9,482 bases of DNA from positions 1 to 9,482 of the forward strand of contig JAAZEK010000237.1 of assembly GCA_012512335.1 (NCBI GenBank), given 5' to 3'. Positions 1-6,734 of the stretch are shown piece by piece (position 1 is the first letter of the stretch; every line of letters begins with the position of its first letter). The notes below the pieces were generated by a model. It was given only the letters and a program-made list of their open reading frames with translations. It was not told the DNA's origin and did no database searches. The translations under genes were made by a program, and so were the position numbers. The DNA comes from Clostridiales bacterium (GTDB taxonomy: Bacteria > Bacillota > Clostridia > Caldicoprobacterales > DTU083).

Positions 1-165
1 TCTGGGTATAATAAGCATTCCATCCTGCATTGTGCCGGTAAAGTAATATTGGTTTATCTTACTGAAAATCATAACCCAGCTCCATTGGGGGTGATCCTGA
101 TTCATTTTACTCCTAAAACGTTCCATTCTATTGTTAAGCTCTAGTGCTGGCACTCTATTATCCAT
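1..165 (-). CDS. M24-family (Xaa-Pro) peptidase, N-terminal fragment
   Basis: This is the first 55 codons of a gene that continues past the left edge. The ATG at 165-163 has a good ribosome binding site (AAAGGAGA, about 6 nt upstream). The peptide opens MDNRVPALELNNRMERFR and contains FSKINQYYFTGTMQDGMLII. This pattern, with an R-x-x-R-M-x-x-F-R start followed by a short strand and 'YYFTGTMQDG', is what I recognise from the creatinase-type N-terminal domain of Xaa-Pro peptidase-like M24 proteins in Firmicutes. The metal-binding catalytic domain would lie outside the window, so activity cannot be judged. No signal peptide is visible, so a cytosolic protein is expected. It is transcribed divergently from deoC. 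A TATAAT box on the minus strand at 285-290 is the best promoter candidate and would give a leader of about 110 nt. The family call rests on memory of the motif. Confidence 0.7.
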   Translation of the reverse strand, partial: MDNRVPALELNNRMERFRSKMNQDHPQWSWVMIFSKINQYYFTGTMQDGMLIIPR

Positions 166-182
166 CGAATTCTCCTTTTATA

Positions 183-250
183 GTTACTGCTTACGTTACT
201 GTTCACTGGGAAGTAAAATAATAAATATATTATTTTGGTGTGAACAGTAA
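183..250. repeat. Repeated GTTACTGTTCAC motif forming a long inverted repeat
   Basis: Two 12-bp direct copies lie end to end: GTTACTGCTTAC (183-194) and GTTACTGTTCAC (195-206), 10 of 12 identical. A third copy lies inverted at 240-250. It pairs perfectly over 11 bp with 196-206 (TTACTGTTCAC / GTGAACAGTAA). Inside the pair is a second 9-bp AT-only inverted repeat (AAAATAATA at 215-223 with TATTATTTT at 228-236). The stretch could fold as a hairpin of about 55 nt with an uneven internal loop. There is no T-tract on either side, so it does not look like a terminator. If the M24 gene is transcribed from the minus-strand TATAAT at 285-290, the element is in its 5' leader. Otherwise it may be a set of operator half-sites. 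Confidence 0.6.
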
Positions 251-284
251 TCTTCTTACTATCCTTTCTTCTGTACATAGAGTA

Positions 285-319
285 ATTATACTGCAAAAAC
301 TCCATTTATACAGTATAAT
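285..319. promoter_or_regulatory. Divergent deoC / M24 peptidase promoter region with perfect inverted repeat
   Basis: ATTATACTG (285-293) and CAGTATAAT (311-319) form a perfect 9-bp inverted repeat around a 17-nt spacer. Each arm ends in a consensus -10 box: TATAAT on the plus strand at 314-319, pointing to deoC, and TATAAT on the minus strand at 285-290, pointing to the M24 peptidase gene. The hexamers 17 bp upstream of each box (CTGCAA for deoC, CTGTAT for the other) are poor -35 elements, which suggests dependence on an activator or weak expression. The motif TATACTG(C/T)A in each arm also occurs in the control region of the araC locus (7684-7737). Promoter positions are inferred from consensus only. 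Confidence 0.55.
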
Positions 320-359
320 CGAAGAATAGAGATTTTTAAAGCAGAAAGGAATAGATAAA

Positions 360-1028
360 ATGGATATAAAATCAATACTAGCTACAGTTGATCACACCTT
401 ATTAAGCACAACTGCTAGCTGGGATGAAATTAAAAAAATATGCGATGATGGAATACAATTTCAAACAGCATCTGTTTGCATTCCACCTTGTTATGTTAAA
501 GCCGCTACCCAATATGTAAACGGAAAGATTCCTATTTGTACAGTAATAGGGTTTCCAAATGGATATTCAACAACAGCGGTTAAGGTCTATGAAACCATTG
601 ATGCAGTAAATAATGGAGCAGATGAAATAGACATGGTTATCCCAGTTGGTAAGTTGAAGAATAAAGAATTTGACGAGTTATTAGACGAAATCAAGGCAAT
701 AAAAAAGGCTTGTCAAGGCAGAATTCTAAAGGTAATAGTAGAAGCCTGCCTGTTAAGCCAACAGGAAAAAACAAAAATCTGTGAAATTATTTCTTTATCT
801 GGTGCCGATTTTATTAAAACCTCTACTGGCTTCTCTACTGGCGGTGCTACAAGAGAAGATGTAGCTTTTTTTGCGAAAGAAGTTCAGCCCCATGTTAAAG
901 TTAAGGCCGCTGGAGGAATTTCCACCTTAGCTGATGCAGAGGATTTTCTAAGTTTAGGAGCATCTCGCCTTGGAACTAGCAGGATTGTCAAAATAGTTAA
1001 AGATAACCCTTCTGCTTATGCAGATTAG
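360..1028 (+). CDS. deoC: Deoxyribose-phosphate aldolase (DeoC)
   Basis: This class I aldolase cleaves 2-deoxyribose 5-phosphate to glyceraldehyde 3-phosphate and acetaldehyde, the last step of deoxynucleoside salvage, in the cytosol. At 222 aa it has the length of the short bacterial form. The active site is complete by eye: the Schiff-base lysine K153 in DFIKTSTGF, the proton-relay lysine K182 in VKAAGGI, and the aspartate D91 in ADEIDMVI. The phosphate-binding GTS is in LGTSRIV near residue 205. The ATG at 360 is preceded by AGAAAGGA about 9 nt upstream, and no upstream start competes. A TATAAT box lies at 314-319. The usual partners (phosphopentomutase, nucleoside phosphorylase, cytidine deaminase) are absent from the neighbourhood, so the gene appears monocistronic. 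Its stop codon overlaps the end of the convergent pyk gene. Identification is secure. Confidence 0.96.
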   Translation: MDIKSILATVDHTLLSTTASWDEIKKICDDGIQFQTASVCIPPCYVKAATQYVNGKIPICTVIGFPNGYSTTAVKVYETIDAVNNGADEIDMVIPVGKLKNKEFDELLDEIKAIKKACQGRILKVIVEACLLSQQEKTKICEIISLSGADFIKTSTGFSTGGATREDVAFFAKEVQPHVKVKAAGGISTLADAEDFLSLGASRLGTSRIVKIVKDNPSAYAD

Positions 1029-2782
1029 TTAGTAGGCTTGTTAGATCCATAATAAACAATACCTCGCTCTGAATCTACAGTTACCACAGAGCCATTTTTT
1101 AGTATTTTAGTGGCATTCTCTGCCCCTATAACTACAGGTATTTCCAGCGCCATTCCTACAACAGCTGCATGGACATTAGTTCCATTTTCCTCTACAATTA
1201 TTGCAGACGATCTTCTTAATAGTGGGAGTATATCATTATTTGTGTATGGAACTACTATAATATTACCGTCTTTGAAAGATTCCTCAGCTTCCTTTATTGT
1301 TTTCGCTACACTTAGTTCTCCTGTAAAGATACCCGTACTTGTACCTTTGCCTTGAACTAATATCTTCCCAACTGTTTGAACTTTCAATATATTAGTAGTA
1401 CCACTGATGCCAACAGGAACTCCAGCTGTTATAGCTATAATATCTCCATTTTCTACTATATCTGATTTTCTTGCTATATCCGCACCCATATCAAACATTT
1501 CATCAGTAGACTTAGCTTCTTTTACTAGAAAAGGAACAACACCCCATGACATGTTTAATTGCCGTTGCACCTGTGGAGAAGTTGTAGTAGCTATTATGGG
1601 ACAAGCTGGACGAAATCGTGAAATCATCCTTGCAGTACGTCCGGATTGAGTAACAGTAACTATAGCTGCAGCACTTAAATCCATGGCAGTAGTGCAGGTA
1701 GCATGACTGATGGCATTGGTTACGCTAATTTCCATTTGATATCGCATATCTAAAAACTCTTTCCAATAATCAATAGACTTTTCAGCTTTCTTTGCTATTC
1801 TATCCATAGTACACATGCTCTCAATAGGATATTTACCAGCAGCTGTTTCTCCTGAGAGCATAATTACGCTGGTTCCATCAAAAATTGCATTGGCAACATC
1901 ACTTGCCTCTGCTCTTGTTGGTCTTGGATTACGTATCATAGAATCTAGCATCTGTGTAGCTGTAATAACAGGCTTCCCATTTCTATAGCATTTGTCTATA
2001 AGCATTTTTTGTACCAAGGGTACTTCCTCTACAGGAATTTCTACGCCCAAGTCACCTCTTGCTACCATTATACCGTCAGATACCTTTAAAATTTCGTCTA
2101 TATTATCTACCCCTTGACGGTTTTCTATCTTCGCTATTACCTTTATACTCTGACCGCCATGCTTGGTCAGAACTTTCTTGATTTCCATAATATCCTCTGG
2201 TTTTCGGACAAATGATGCAGCAATAAAATCAAATTCGTTTTCTATACCAAAACAAATATCGGATATATCCTTCTCTGTCAGAGATGGCAGTTGAATTTCT
2301 ACCCTAGGTACATTGATTCCTTTTTTATTTCCTATTGTCCCACCATTAAGAATGGTACAATGTATATCCATATCTTGTATATGATCTACTTCTAAATCAA
2401 TTAAGCCGTCATTAATTAAAATATGGTCTCCTTTTTTAACGTCCAAATATAAACCCTTATAGGTAATGGAAACCTTTGTGTTGTCTCCAATTATATCTTC
2501 ATTTACTAAAGCAAAGGCATCTCCATCCACCAGGGTGGCCTCTCCAGACTCAAAAGAACCAGTACGTATTTCTGGACCCCGAGTATCTAATAGTACAGGT
2601 ATAGGTTTCCCCAACTTTTCTCTAACATTTTTAAATGTATCCAGACGCTTTTTTTGCTCCTCATGATCTCCATGGGAAAAATTCATCCTGGCTACATCCA
2701 TTCCACTACTTATCAATTTCTCTAATAAGATCGGGTCATCTACTGCAGGGCCCAATGTACATATTATCTTGGTTTTTCTCAA
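1025..2782 (-). CDS. pyk: Pyruvate kinase with C-terminal PEP-utiliser domain
   Basis: Catalyses phosphoenolpyruvate + ADP to pyruvate + ATP, the last step of glycolysis. The 585 aa equal the long Bacillus/Clostridia form. The layout is: start of the A barrel (1-70), with NFSHG at 34-38; B domain to about residue 168; rest of the barrel, with AKIENRQG (lysine K218), ARGDLGVEIP (241-250, metal ligand D244) and RPTRAEASDVANAI; a C domain to about 470; then the extra PEP-utiliser-like domain (about 480-585) with a NVHAAVVGM motif. E71 in LDTRGPEIRTG corresponds to the glutamate of potassium-dependent enzymes, so K+ dependence is expected. The start is TTG (2782-2780), supported by a GGAGG site 8 nt upstream. 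Unlike in many Firmicutes no pfkA precedes it: upstream is a 151-bp AT-rich gap with no clear terminator or promoter, then the QOR gene on the same strand. The 3' end overlaps deoC by 4 bp. Confidence 0.97.
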   Translation of the reverse strand: MRKTKIICTLGPAVDDPILLEKLISSGMDVARMNFSHGDHEEQKKRLDTFKNVREKLGKPIPVLLDTRGPEIRTGSFESGEATLVDGDAFALVNEDIIGDNTKVSITYKGLYLDVKKGDHILINDGLIDLEVDHIQDMDIHCTILNGGTIGNKKGINVPRVEIQLPSLTEKDISDICFGIENEFDFIAASFVRKPEDIMEIKKVLTKHGGQSIKVIAKIENRQGVDNIDEILKVSDGIMVARGDLGVEIPVEEVPLVQKMLIDKCYRNGKPVITATQMLDSMIRNPRPTRAEASDVANAIFDGTSVIMLSGETAAGKYPIESMCTMDRIAKKAEKSIDYWKEFLDMRYQMEISVTNAISHATCTTAMDLSAAAIVTVTQSGRTARMISRFRPACPIIATTTSPQVQRQLNMSWGVVPFLVKEAKSTDEMFDMGADIARKSDIVENGDIIAITAGVPVGISGTTNILKVQTVGKILVQGKGTSTGIFTGELSVAKTIKEAEESFKDGNIIVVPYTNNDILPLLRRSSAIIVEENGTNVHAAVVGMALEIPVVIGAENATKILKNGSVVTVDSERGIVYYGSNKPTN

Positions 2783-2933
2783 TTAAACTTCCTCCAATAT
2801 AGTTTTAACTTATCAATGACGACATATATGCTTAAAATCCTACATTTTTTACTACGCGATTATTTTATCATATAGACTTAAATAAATCTATTGCTACTAA
2901 ATCAACAGTTAAAACCAAAGGGGGAGTTTGTAA

Positions 2934-3935
2934 CTATACCGATTCATTCTCCTTTACCGTAAGAACTACCTTGCCAACGCTCTCTCCCTTTTCTAAAAGT
3001 GCATGGGCTTCTTCTGCTTTTGTTATTGGCAGAGTTGCATAAATTGTGGGACGCACCTCACCCGATTCAACTTTTGGCCATACCTCTTTTACAAGACTTG
3101 ATAGAATCTCCGCCTTTACTGTGGGTGGCTTGCTACGCAAGGTACTACCGATTAGCCTAATATTTTTCATATACATAGTGCGAAGGTTCACGTCTGTTTT
3201 GTCTCCAGCCAATGTAGCAATCATAATCCATCGGCAGCCGTAAGCAACATAAGGGAAACATTCGCCAACCTTTTCGCTACCTAAGCAATCAATAGCAATG
3301 TTTAAGGGGTGACCGTTATCTGCCTCCCTTTTCAGGACATCAGTAATACTCTCTGTCGAGGTATCCACCACCACATCTGCATTTAAATGCGAAATGGATT
3401 TTGCAATATCCGCCGAAAGAACGCTAGTAATAACACGCAAACCAAAAGCCTTAGCCATGGGAATAATGACACTTGCAAGTCCACTTGCACCGGCGTGCAT
3501 TAAAAGAGTATCACCCTTTTTCGCACCACCTTCAATAAACAGGTTTAAATAGGCTGTTGCAAAGGCTTCTGGTAGTGCCGCCGCCTCAATCATTGATATA
3601 CCATTTGGTATCGGCATTAACATACTGTGGTGAACCGCTACAAATTCAGCATATCCGCCACCACCTAAAAGAGCACAAACCTTGTCGCCAACCTTCCAAC
3701 CACTTTCAGTCACTGCCTCTGGTGACATTTCTTTAATTACCCCTGCTATTTCAAGTCCTGGCCATTCCGGACACCCTGGCGGTGGTGGATACTCCCCTGC
3801 TCTTTGCATTAAATCCGCACGATTTAGTGCTGCCGCATGAATTTCTACCAGCACCTCACCTTCCTCCAATACGGGGTTTGGAACATCGTCCCATCTCAAA
3901 CTCTTGTCATCATTTACAAGAATCGCTTTCATCAT
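2934..3935 (-). CDS. Zinc-free MDR oxidoreductase, PIG3-type NAD(P)H:quinone/enone reductase
   Basis: At 333 aa this is a member of the medium-chain dehydrogenase/reductase superfamily. The segment ALNRADLMQRAGEYPPPPG (36-54) and the later RLIGSTLRSKP (260-270) are hallmarks of the quinone oxidoreductase PIG3 group. The cysteine-rich structural zinc loop of alcohol dehydrogenases is absent. The Rossmann dinucleotide loop is HAGASGLAS (147-155), in which the last glycine of the usual motif is replaced. Family members reduce quinones or the C=C bond of enones with NAD(P)H. The gene is the last of the five-gene operon. It starts 12 nt after the preceding stop, and its AAAGGA site lies in the gap and the end of that gene. 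Two adjacent ATG codons (3935 and 3932) could each serve as start. In this context reduction of an unsaturated carbohydrate-derived ketone is plausible, but that is inference. Confidence 0.85.
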   Translation of the reverse strand: MMKAILVNDDKSLRWDDVPNPVLEEGEVLVEIHAAALNRADLMQRAGEYPPPPGCPEWPGLEIAGVIKEMSPEAVTESGWKVGDKVCALLGGGGYAEFVAVHHSMLMPIPNGISMIEAAALPEAFATAYLNLFIEGGAKKGDTLLMHAGASGLASVIIPMAKAFGLRVITSVLSADIAKSISHLNADVVVDTSTESITDVLKREADNGHPLNIAIDCLGSEKVGECFPYVAYGCRWIMIATLAGDKTDVNLRTMYMKNIRLIGSTLRSKPPTVKAEILSSLVKEVWPKVESGEVRPTIYATLPITKAEEAHALLEKGESVGKVVLTVKENESV

Positions 3936-3947
3936 AAATCATTCCTT

Positions 3948-4865
3948 TCAAATTGCATCAAGTTTTTTTAGCTCAATACTAACTCCTTCTTTAATGCTTT
4001 TAAAATCTGTTGACTTAAGCCCCGTGGCTTTCAAAACCTTTGAGTTATCGATCTTTCTGTCATAGGCTCTGTCATAATACCAGTTCCATTTATCACAAGG
4101 GTAGTCTGCCGGCACCCAATTGAATTGAACGCTTAATAGTTCGGTGTAAATATCGACCACCTCAGCCCAAGTTAAATTTTGTGCCGAAGAAATCGTGTAC
4201 GCTTCGCCGATACATTCTTTTTTAAACAAAAGATTGGCTATAAGCTTTCCGGAATTTCCTGCCCAATCAAGTCCTGCTGTAAGATTTTTTGCTTCAAGTG
4301 GAAGCTGTACTGCCTTTCCTTCTTTTGCAGCATCGATAACAGTGTGTCCTGATACCATGTTGATGTCCAATCTTCTGTCAGAAAAAGATATGACCGGACG
4401 AACAATCGTCCAATTTTTAGGATGAGGATTGTTTGCCAAAAATCTCTCTGCCCTTGACTTTGACAAAGCGTAATCTTCTTTTTCGTGGAATAAGGGATCA
4501 TCGGTGATTACGTCAATTAATTGAGGTGCGCTTTCTGTAATCGGATGTTGCACATCAGCATAAACGCGGTACGAGGAAAGGAATATCAAATGATCGGTGC
4601 TTTTTGACAGTAGCTCATGATATGGGATGTAATCCTTATAGTTTTCGTAATGAATAAAATTCACGATACCGTCATAATGCGTTTGACGAAACAGTTCCTC
4701 CAAATACTCTACTGTGGCTCGCGCCTTATAGTATCTCAGATTATCGTTATCGGAGATCTTATCTTCAAGGCAAATAATATCTACGCAATGCCCTAAATTC
4801 AACAGTTCCTCCGCTGTATACCTACCAAGCGTTCCGCCGCCTGCTATCAATAAAACCTTTTTCAT
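3948..4865 (-). CDS. Extended SDR, NAD-dependent epimerase/dehydratase family
   Basis: At 305 aa this is a sugar-nucleotide-epimerase-like extended or atypical short-chain dehydrogenase. The N-terminal nucleotide loop is GGGTLGR (9-15) in a beta-alpha-beta fold (MKKVLLIAGGGTLGRYTAEE). The catalytic serine region is FLSSYRVY (95-102), and the Tyr-x-x-x-Lys pair is YALSK (Y132, K136), followed by IVRP (154-157), typical of the family. The C-terminal half has the substrate-binding look of the family (LTWAEVVDIY, DNSKVLKATG). I place the start at ATG 4865. A TTG further upstream at 4880 extends the frame, but the ribosome binding site GGAGGG (4873-4878) would then lie inside the gene, whereas it sits 7 nt before this ATG. 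It is fourth in the operon, 47 nt after the Gfo/Idh/MocA gene. It probably oxidises, reduces or epimerises a sugar or related polyol. The substrate is unknown. Confidence 0.85.
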   Translation of the reverse strand: MKKVLLIAGGGTLGRYTAEELLNLGHCVDIICLEDKISDNDNLRYYKARATVEYLEELFRQTHYDGIVNFIHYENYKDYIPYHELLSKSTDHLIFLSSYRVYADVQHPITESAPQLIDVITDDPLFHEKEDYALSKSRAERFLANNPHPKNWTIVRPVISFSDRRLDINMVSGHTVIDAAKEGKAVQLPLEAKNLTAGLDWAGNSGKLIANLLFKKECIGEAYTISSAQNLTWAEVVDIYTELLSVQFNWVPADYPCDKWNWYYDRAYDRKIDNSKVLKATGLKSTDFKSIKEGVSIELKKLDAI

Positions 4866-4912
4866 TATTAATCCCTCCAATCAAACAAGACACCTATAGG
4901 AAAATTTCGTTT

Positions 4913-5923
4913 TCATTTAGCCACGTCCTTTCCGCAAGACTTCAATATAAGCTCGTACAGACCAAGCTCGTATTCGTAGGAATACGGATTTTCCTTCCCT
5001 CTCACAAGCTCGGCAAAATTTCGCATCATACCATCGTAACGGTCGTATACATCGCTTTGGCTTGTGCTCCATGGTTTTGACCAATTTGACCCTGTGTTGT
5101 CATAGCATTCATTGGAAACGGTATATTGCCCGCCCTGAGTTGAAATCTCAAGCGGCTTTACCTCTATCGTTCCTTTTTCTCCGCAAATGACCAGTTGCCT
5201 TCTCAAAAAGCCACCGCATTCATTATCACTGGTTTTGGCGAAAGACACGCCGTTTGGATATTTGAATACCACCATACCGTAGTCCTCGGTATAAATACTG
5301 TCAATGCCCGTGGAGCAATTGAGGGGAATGATTTCCATTGGCTCGCCTTGAATTTGATAAATTAAATCAATCAAATGACAGCCCAAGAAAAACATCATGC
5401 CACCGGGAAAGTTTTCGAGCCATTGCCTGACATCCGGCGTGTGCTTACAATTCATATGCGCTTCAACGGAATAAATTTTACCTAGCTCCCCATTCTTCAC
5501 CTTATCAATCGCCTCTTTGATTTTAGGGTTAAATCTGTACATATATCCGATTGAAAATACCAGTTTTTGGGTTCTTAATGAATCTACAAGCTTTTTGAAA
5601 TCAAGAAAACCGATGCCGCCTGGCTTTTCCATGTGCAAGTGCTTGCCTGCCTGGGCAACCATAAGTGCATACTTTGTAAGATATATTTCTTCGGTTTCCA
5701 CTGCTACAGCTTCAATTGCCGGATCGTTCAGTATTTCGTCAACCGTCATTTCCCGATATCCCTTGAAGATTTCTGCCTGTTTGGGGAATTTTTCCTGTTC
5801 GTTTTCAGGAAAAGAGTATCCGACCACTTCGAATAGATCCCCTTGTTTCAGCAAGCATGACCAAACGGCATTTCCATGGCTGTTTTCGCTTGTTCCTATT
5901 TGTGCGATTTTAATTTTTTTCAT
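4913..5923 (-). CDS. Gfo/Idh/MocA-family NAD(P)-dependent oxidoreductase
   Basis: 336 aa, the normal length for the family, which oxidises or reduces hydroxyl groups of sugars, inositols and their derivatives. It has an N-terminal Rossmann domain starting KIKIAQIGT; the nucleotide loop is unusual (GTSENSHG, 10-17) rather than GxGxxG. The conserved motif EKPGG lies at 99-103 (K100), then GYMYRFNP (126-133), and GCHLIDLI (181-188) supplies the histidine/aspartate pair (H183, D186) expected of the catalytic centre. No signal peptide or Tat motif is present, so it is cytosolic. The ATG at 5923 has an AGAGGA site about 7 nt upstream. It begins 12 nt after the stop of the dehydratase-like gene, so the two are surely co-transcribed and probably act on related compounds. 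The substrate cannot be told from sequence alone. Confidence 0.9.
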   Translation of the reverse strand: MKKIKIAQIGTSENSHGNAVWSCLLKQGDLFEVVGYSFPENEQEKFPKQAEIFKGYREMTVDEILNDPAIEAVAVETEEIYLTKYALMVAQAGKHLHMEKPGGIGFLDFKKLVDSLRTQKLVFSIGYMYRFNPKIKEAIDKVKNGELGKIYSVEAHMNCKHTPDVRQWLENFPGGMMFFLGCHLIDLIYQIQGEPMEIIPLNCSTGIDSIYTEDYGMVVFKYPNGVSFAKTSDNECGGFLRRQLVICGEKGTIEVKPLEISTQGGQYTVSNECYDNTGSNWSKPWSTSQSDVYDRYDGMMRNFAELVRGKENPYSYEYELGLYELILKSCGKDVAK

Positions 5924-5935
5924 AGCATTATCCTC

Positions 5936-6730
5936 TTATTCAATTATATTGGGTAAATAATCAAAATTATCTCTGACCGCTTTTGCTGCTCTTATGGTTG
6001 GCTGCGTCAAAACGGCGTGTTCATCGTGTTCCCTCACCGCGAGATAGGTTACGCATCCGAGCTGCGCGCCTATCATTCTGTGGATCTTAGAATGTGTACC
6101 GCTGGACAAAAACAAAAACGGAACCTTGAGTTCCTTTTTCATAAGAGCGGTTATCCTCAAATTTTCCATCTGCTCTTCATCAGAATTGGCAGCCGTTACA
6201 ATCTTTACAATGTCCGCACCGCGTCTTTGCTGCTCTAAGGCAATTTCCAAAACAATCTCGGCAGGAGTAAATTTAAGAACGTGAGAGGACATTAGGGCCT
6301 CCTTTCCCATCGCGTGAATTTTATCTATCAGCTTCATCTGCTTATCTATGGCGTCTTGCTTCATGGAAAGCTCCAGGCCTATTCCCATGCCGCTCTCGCT
6401 GTCAAACGCACTGCCCATCACATCGCCCAGAGTCGCACCGCAGCTTAACGCGTCCAAAAGCTCCTCTGTCAGCTCCTCGTCGGAATATCCTTTGTTTTCG
6501 TTGCCTCTGTAATTTGTTATGTATATTGGATGACCCGCGCAGGCAGAAAAGATTTTTCTGTAGTTTTCTTCAGTTTTATATTTCCTTTTTAAGCATTCAA
6601 GCTGTATTCCGAGACAGTCTGCACCGTCGTATATTGAATTTTTTATTACGTAGCGAATGCTGTCTGGATCGCTTTTTAAGACCATACCGGTTATAAGAGG
6701 GCGCGTTTGATTTAGAAATGTCGGTTTCAT
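5936..6730 (-). CDS. Divergent type I 3-dehydroquinate dehydratase-like protein (Schiff-base lyase)
   Basis: 264 aa, the length of AroD-type enzymes with an (alpha/beta)8 fold. By-eye alignment keeps the core catalytic pair: H150 in MSSHVLKFTP (matching SYHDFxxTP) and the Schiff-base lysine K176 in GADIVKIVTA (matching GADIPKIA). R218 in KIHRMIG and Q243 in VLTQPTI match the substrate carboxylate/diol positions R213 and Q236 of the Salmonella enzyme. Several other substrate contacts differ: GADCLGIQLE (36-45) lacks the glutamate and arginine of GADLVEFRVD, and TNYRGNENKG (72-81) keeps the arginine but appears to have Asn79 where AroD has Glu86. I therefore expect a related dehydratase or aldolase on another substrate, not shikimate biosynthesis. 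The start is ATG 6730, with a GGTGG site 7 nt upstream. An earlier in-frame ATG at 6769 would overlap the SDR gene. The gap to the SDR stop is 4 nt, so translation is probably coupled. Confidence 0.78.
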   Translation of the reverse strand: MKPTFLNQTRPLITGMVLKSDPDSIRYVIKNSIYDGADCLGIQLECLKRKYKTEENYRKIFSACAGHPIYITNYRGNENKGYSDEELTEELLDALSCGATLGDVMGSAFDSESGMGIGLELSMKQDAIDKQMKLIDKIHAMGKEALMSSHVLKFTPAEIVLEIALEQQRRGADIVKIVTAANSDEEQMENLRITALMKKELKVPFLFLSSGTHSKIHRMIGAQLGCVTYLAVREHDEHAVLTQPTIRAAKAVRDNFDYLPNIIE

Positions 6731-6734
6731 ATTA

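Noticed and set aside
1110..1649. Plus-strand open frames opposite pyk
   Set aside because: They are antisense shadows of a fully conserved pyruvate kinase and lack convincing ribosome binding sites. The same holds for plus-strand frames opposite the operon genes, such as 5517-5960 and 7068-7370.
4866..4880. TTG start at 4880 for the extended SDR
   Set aside because: The first codons are the ribosome binding site (GGAGGG) of the ATG at 4865, and the Rossmann motif begins properly from that ATG.
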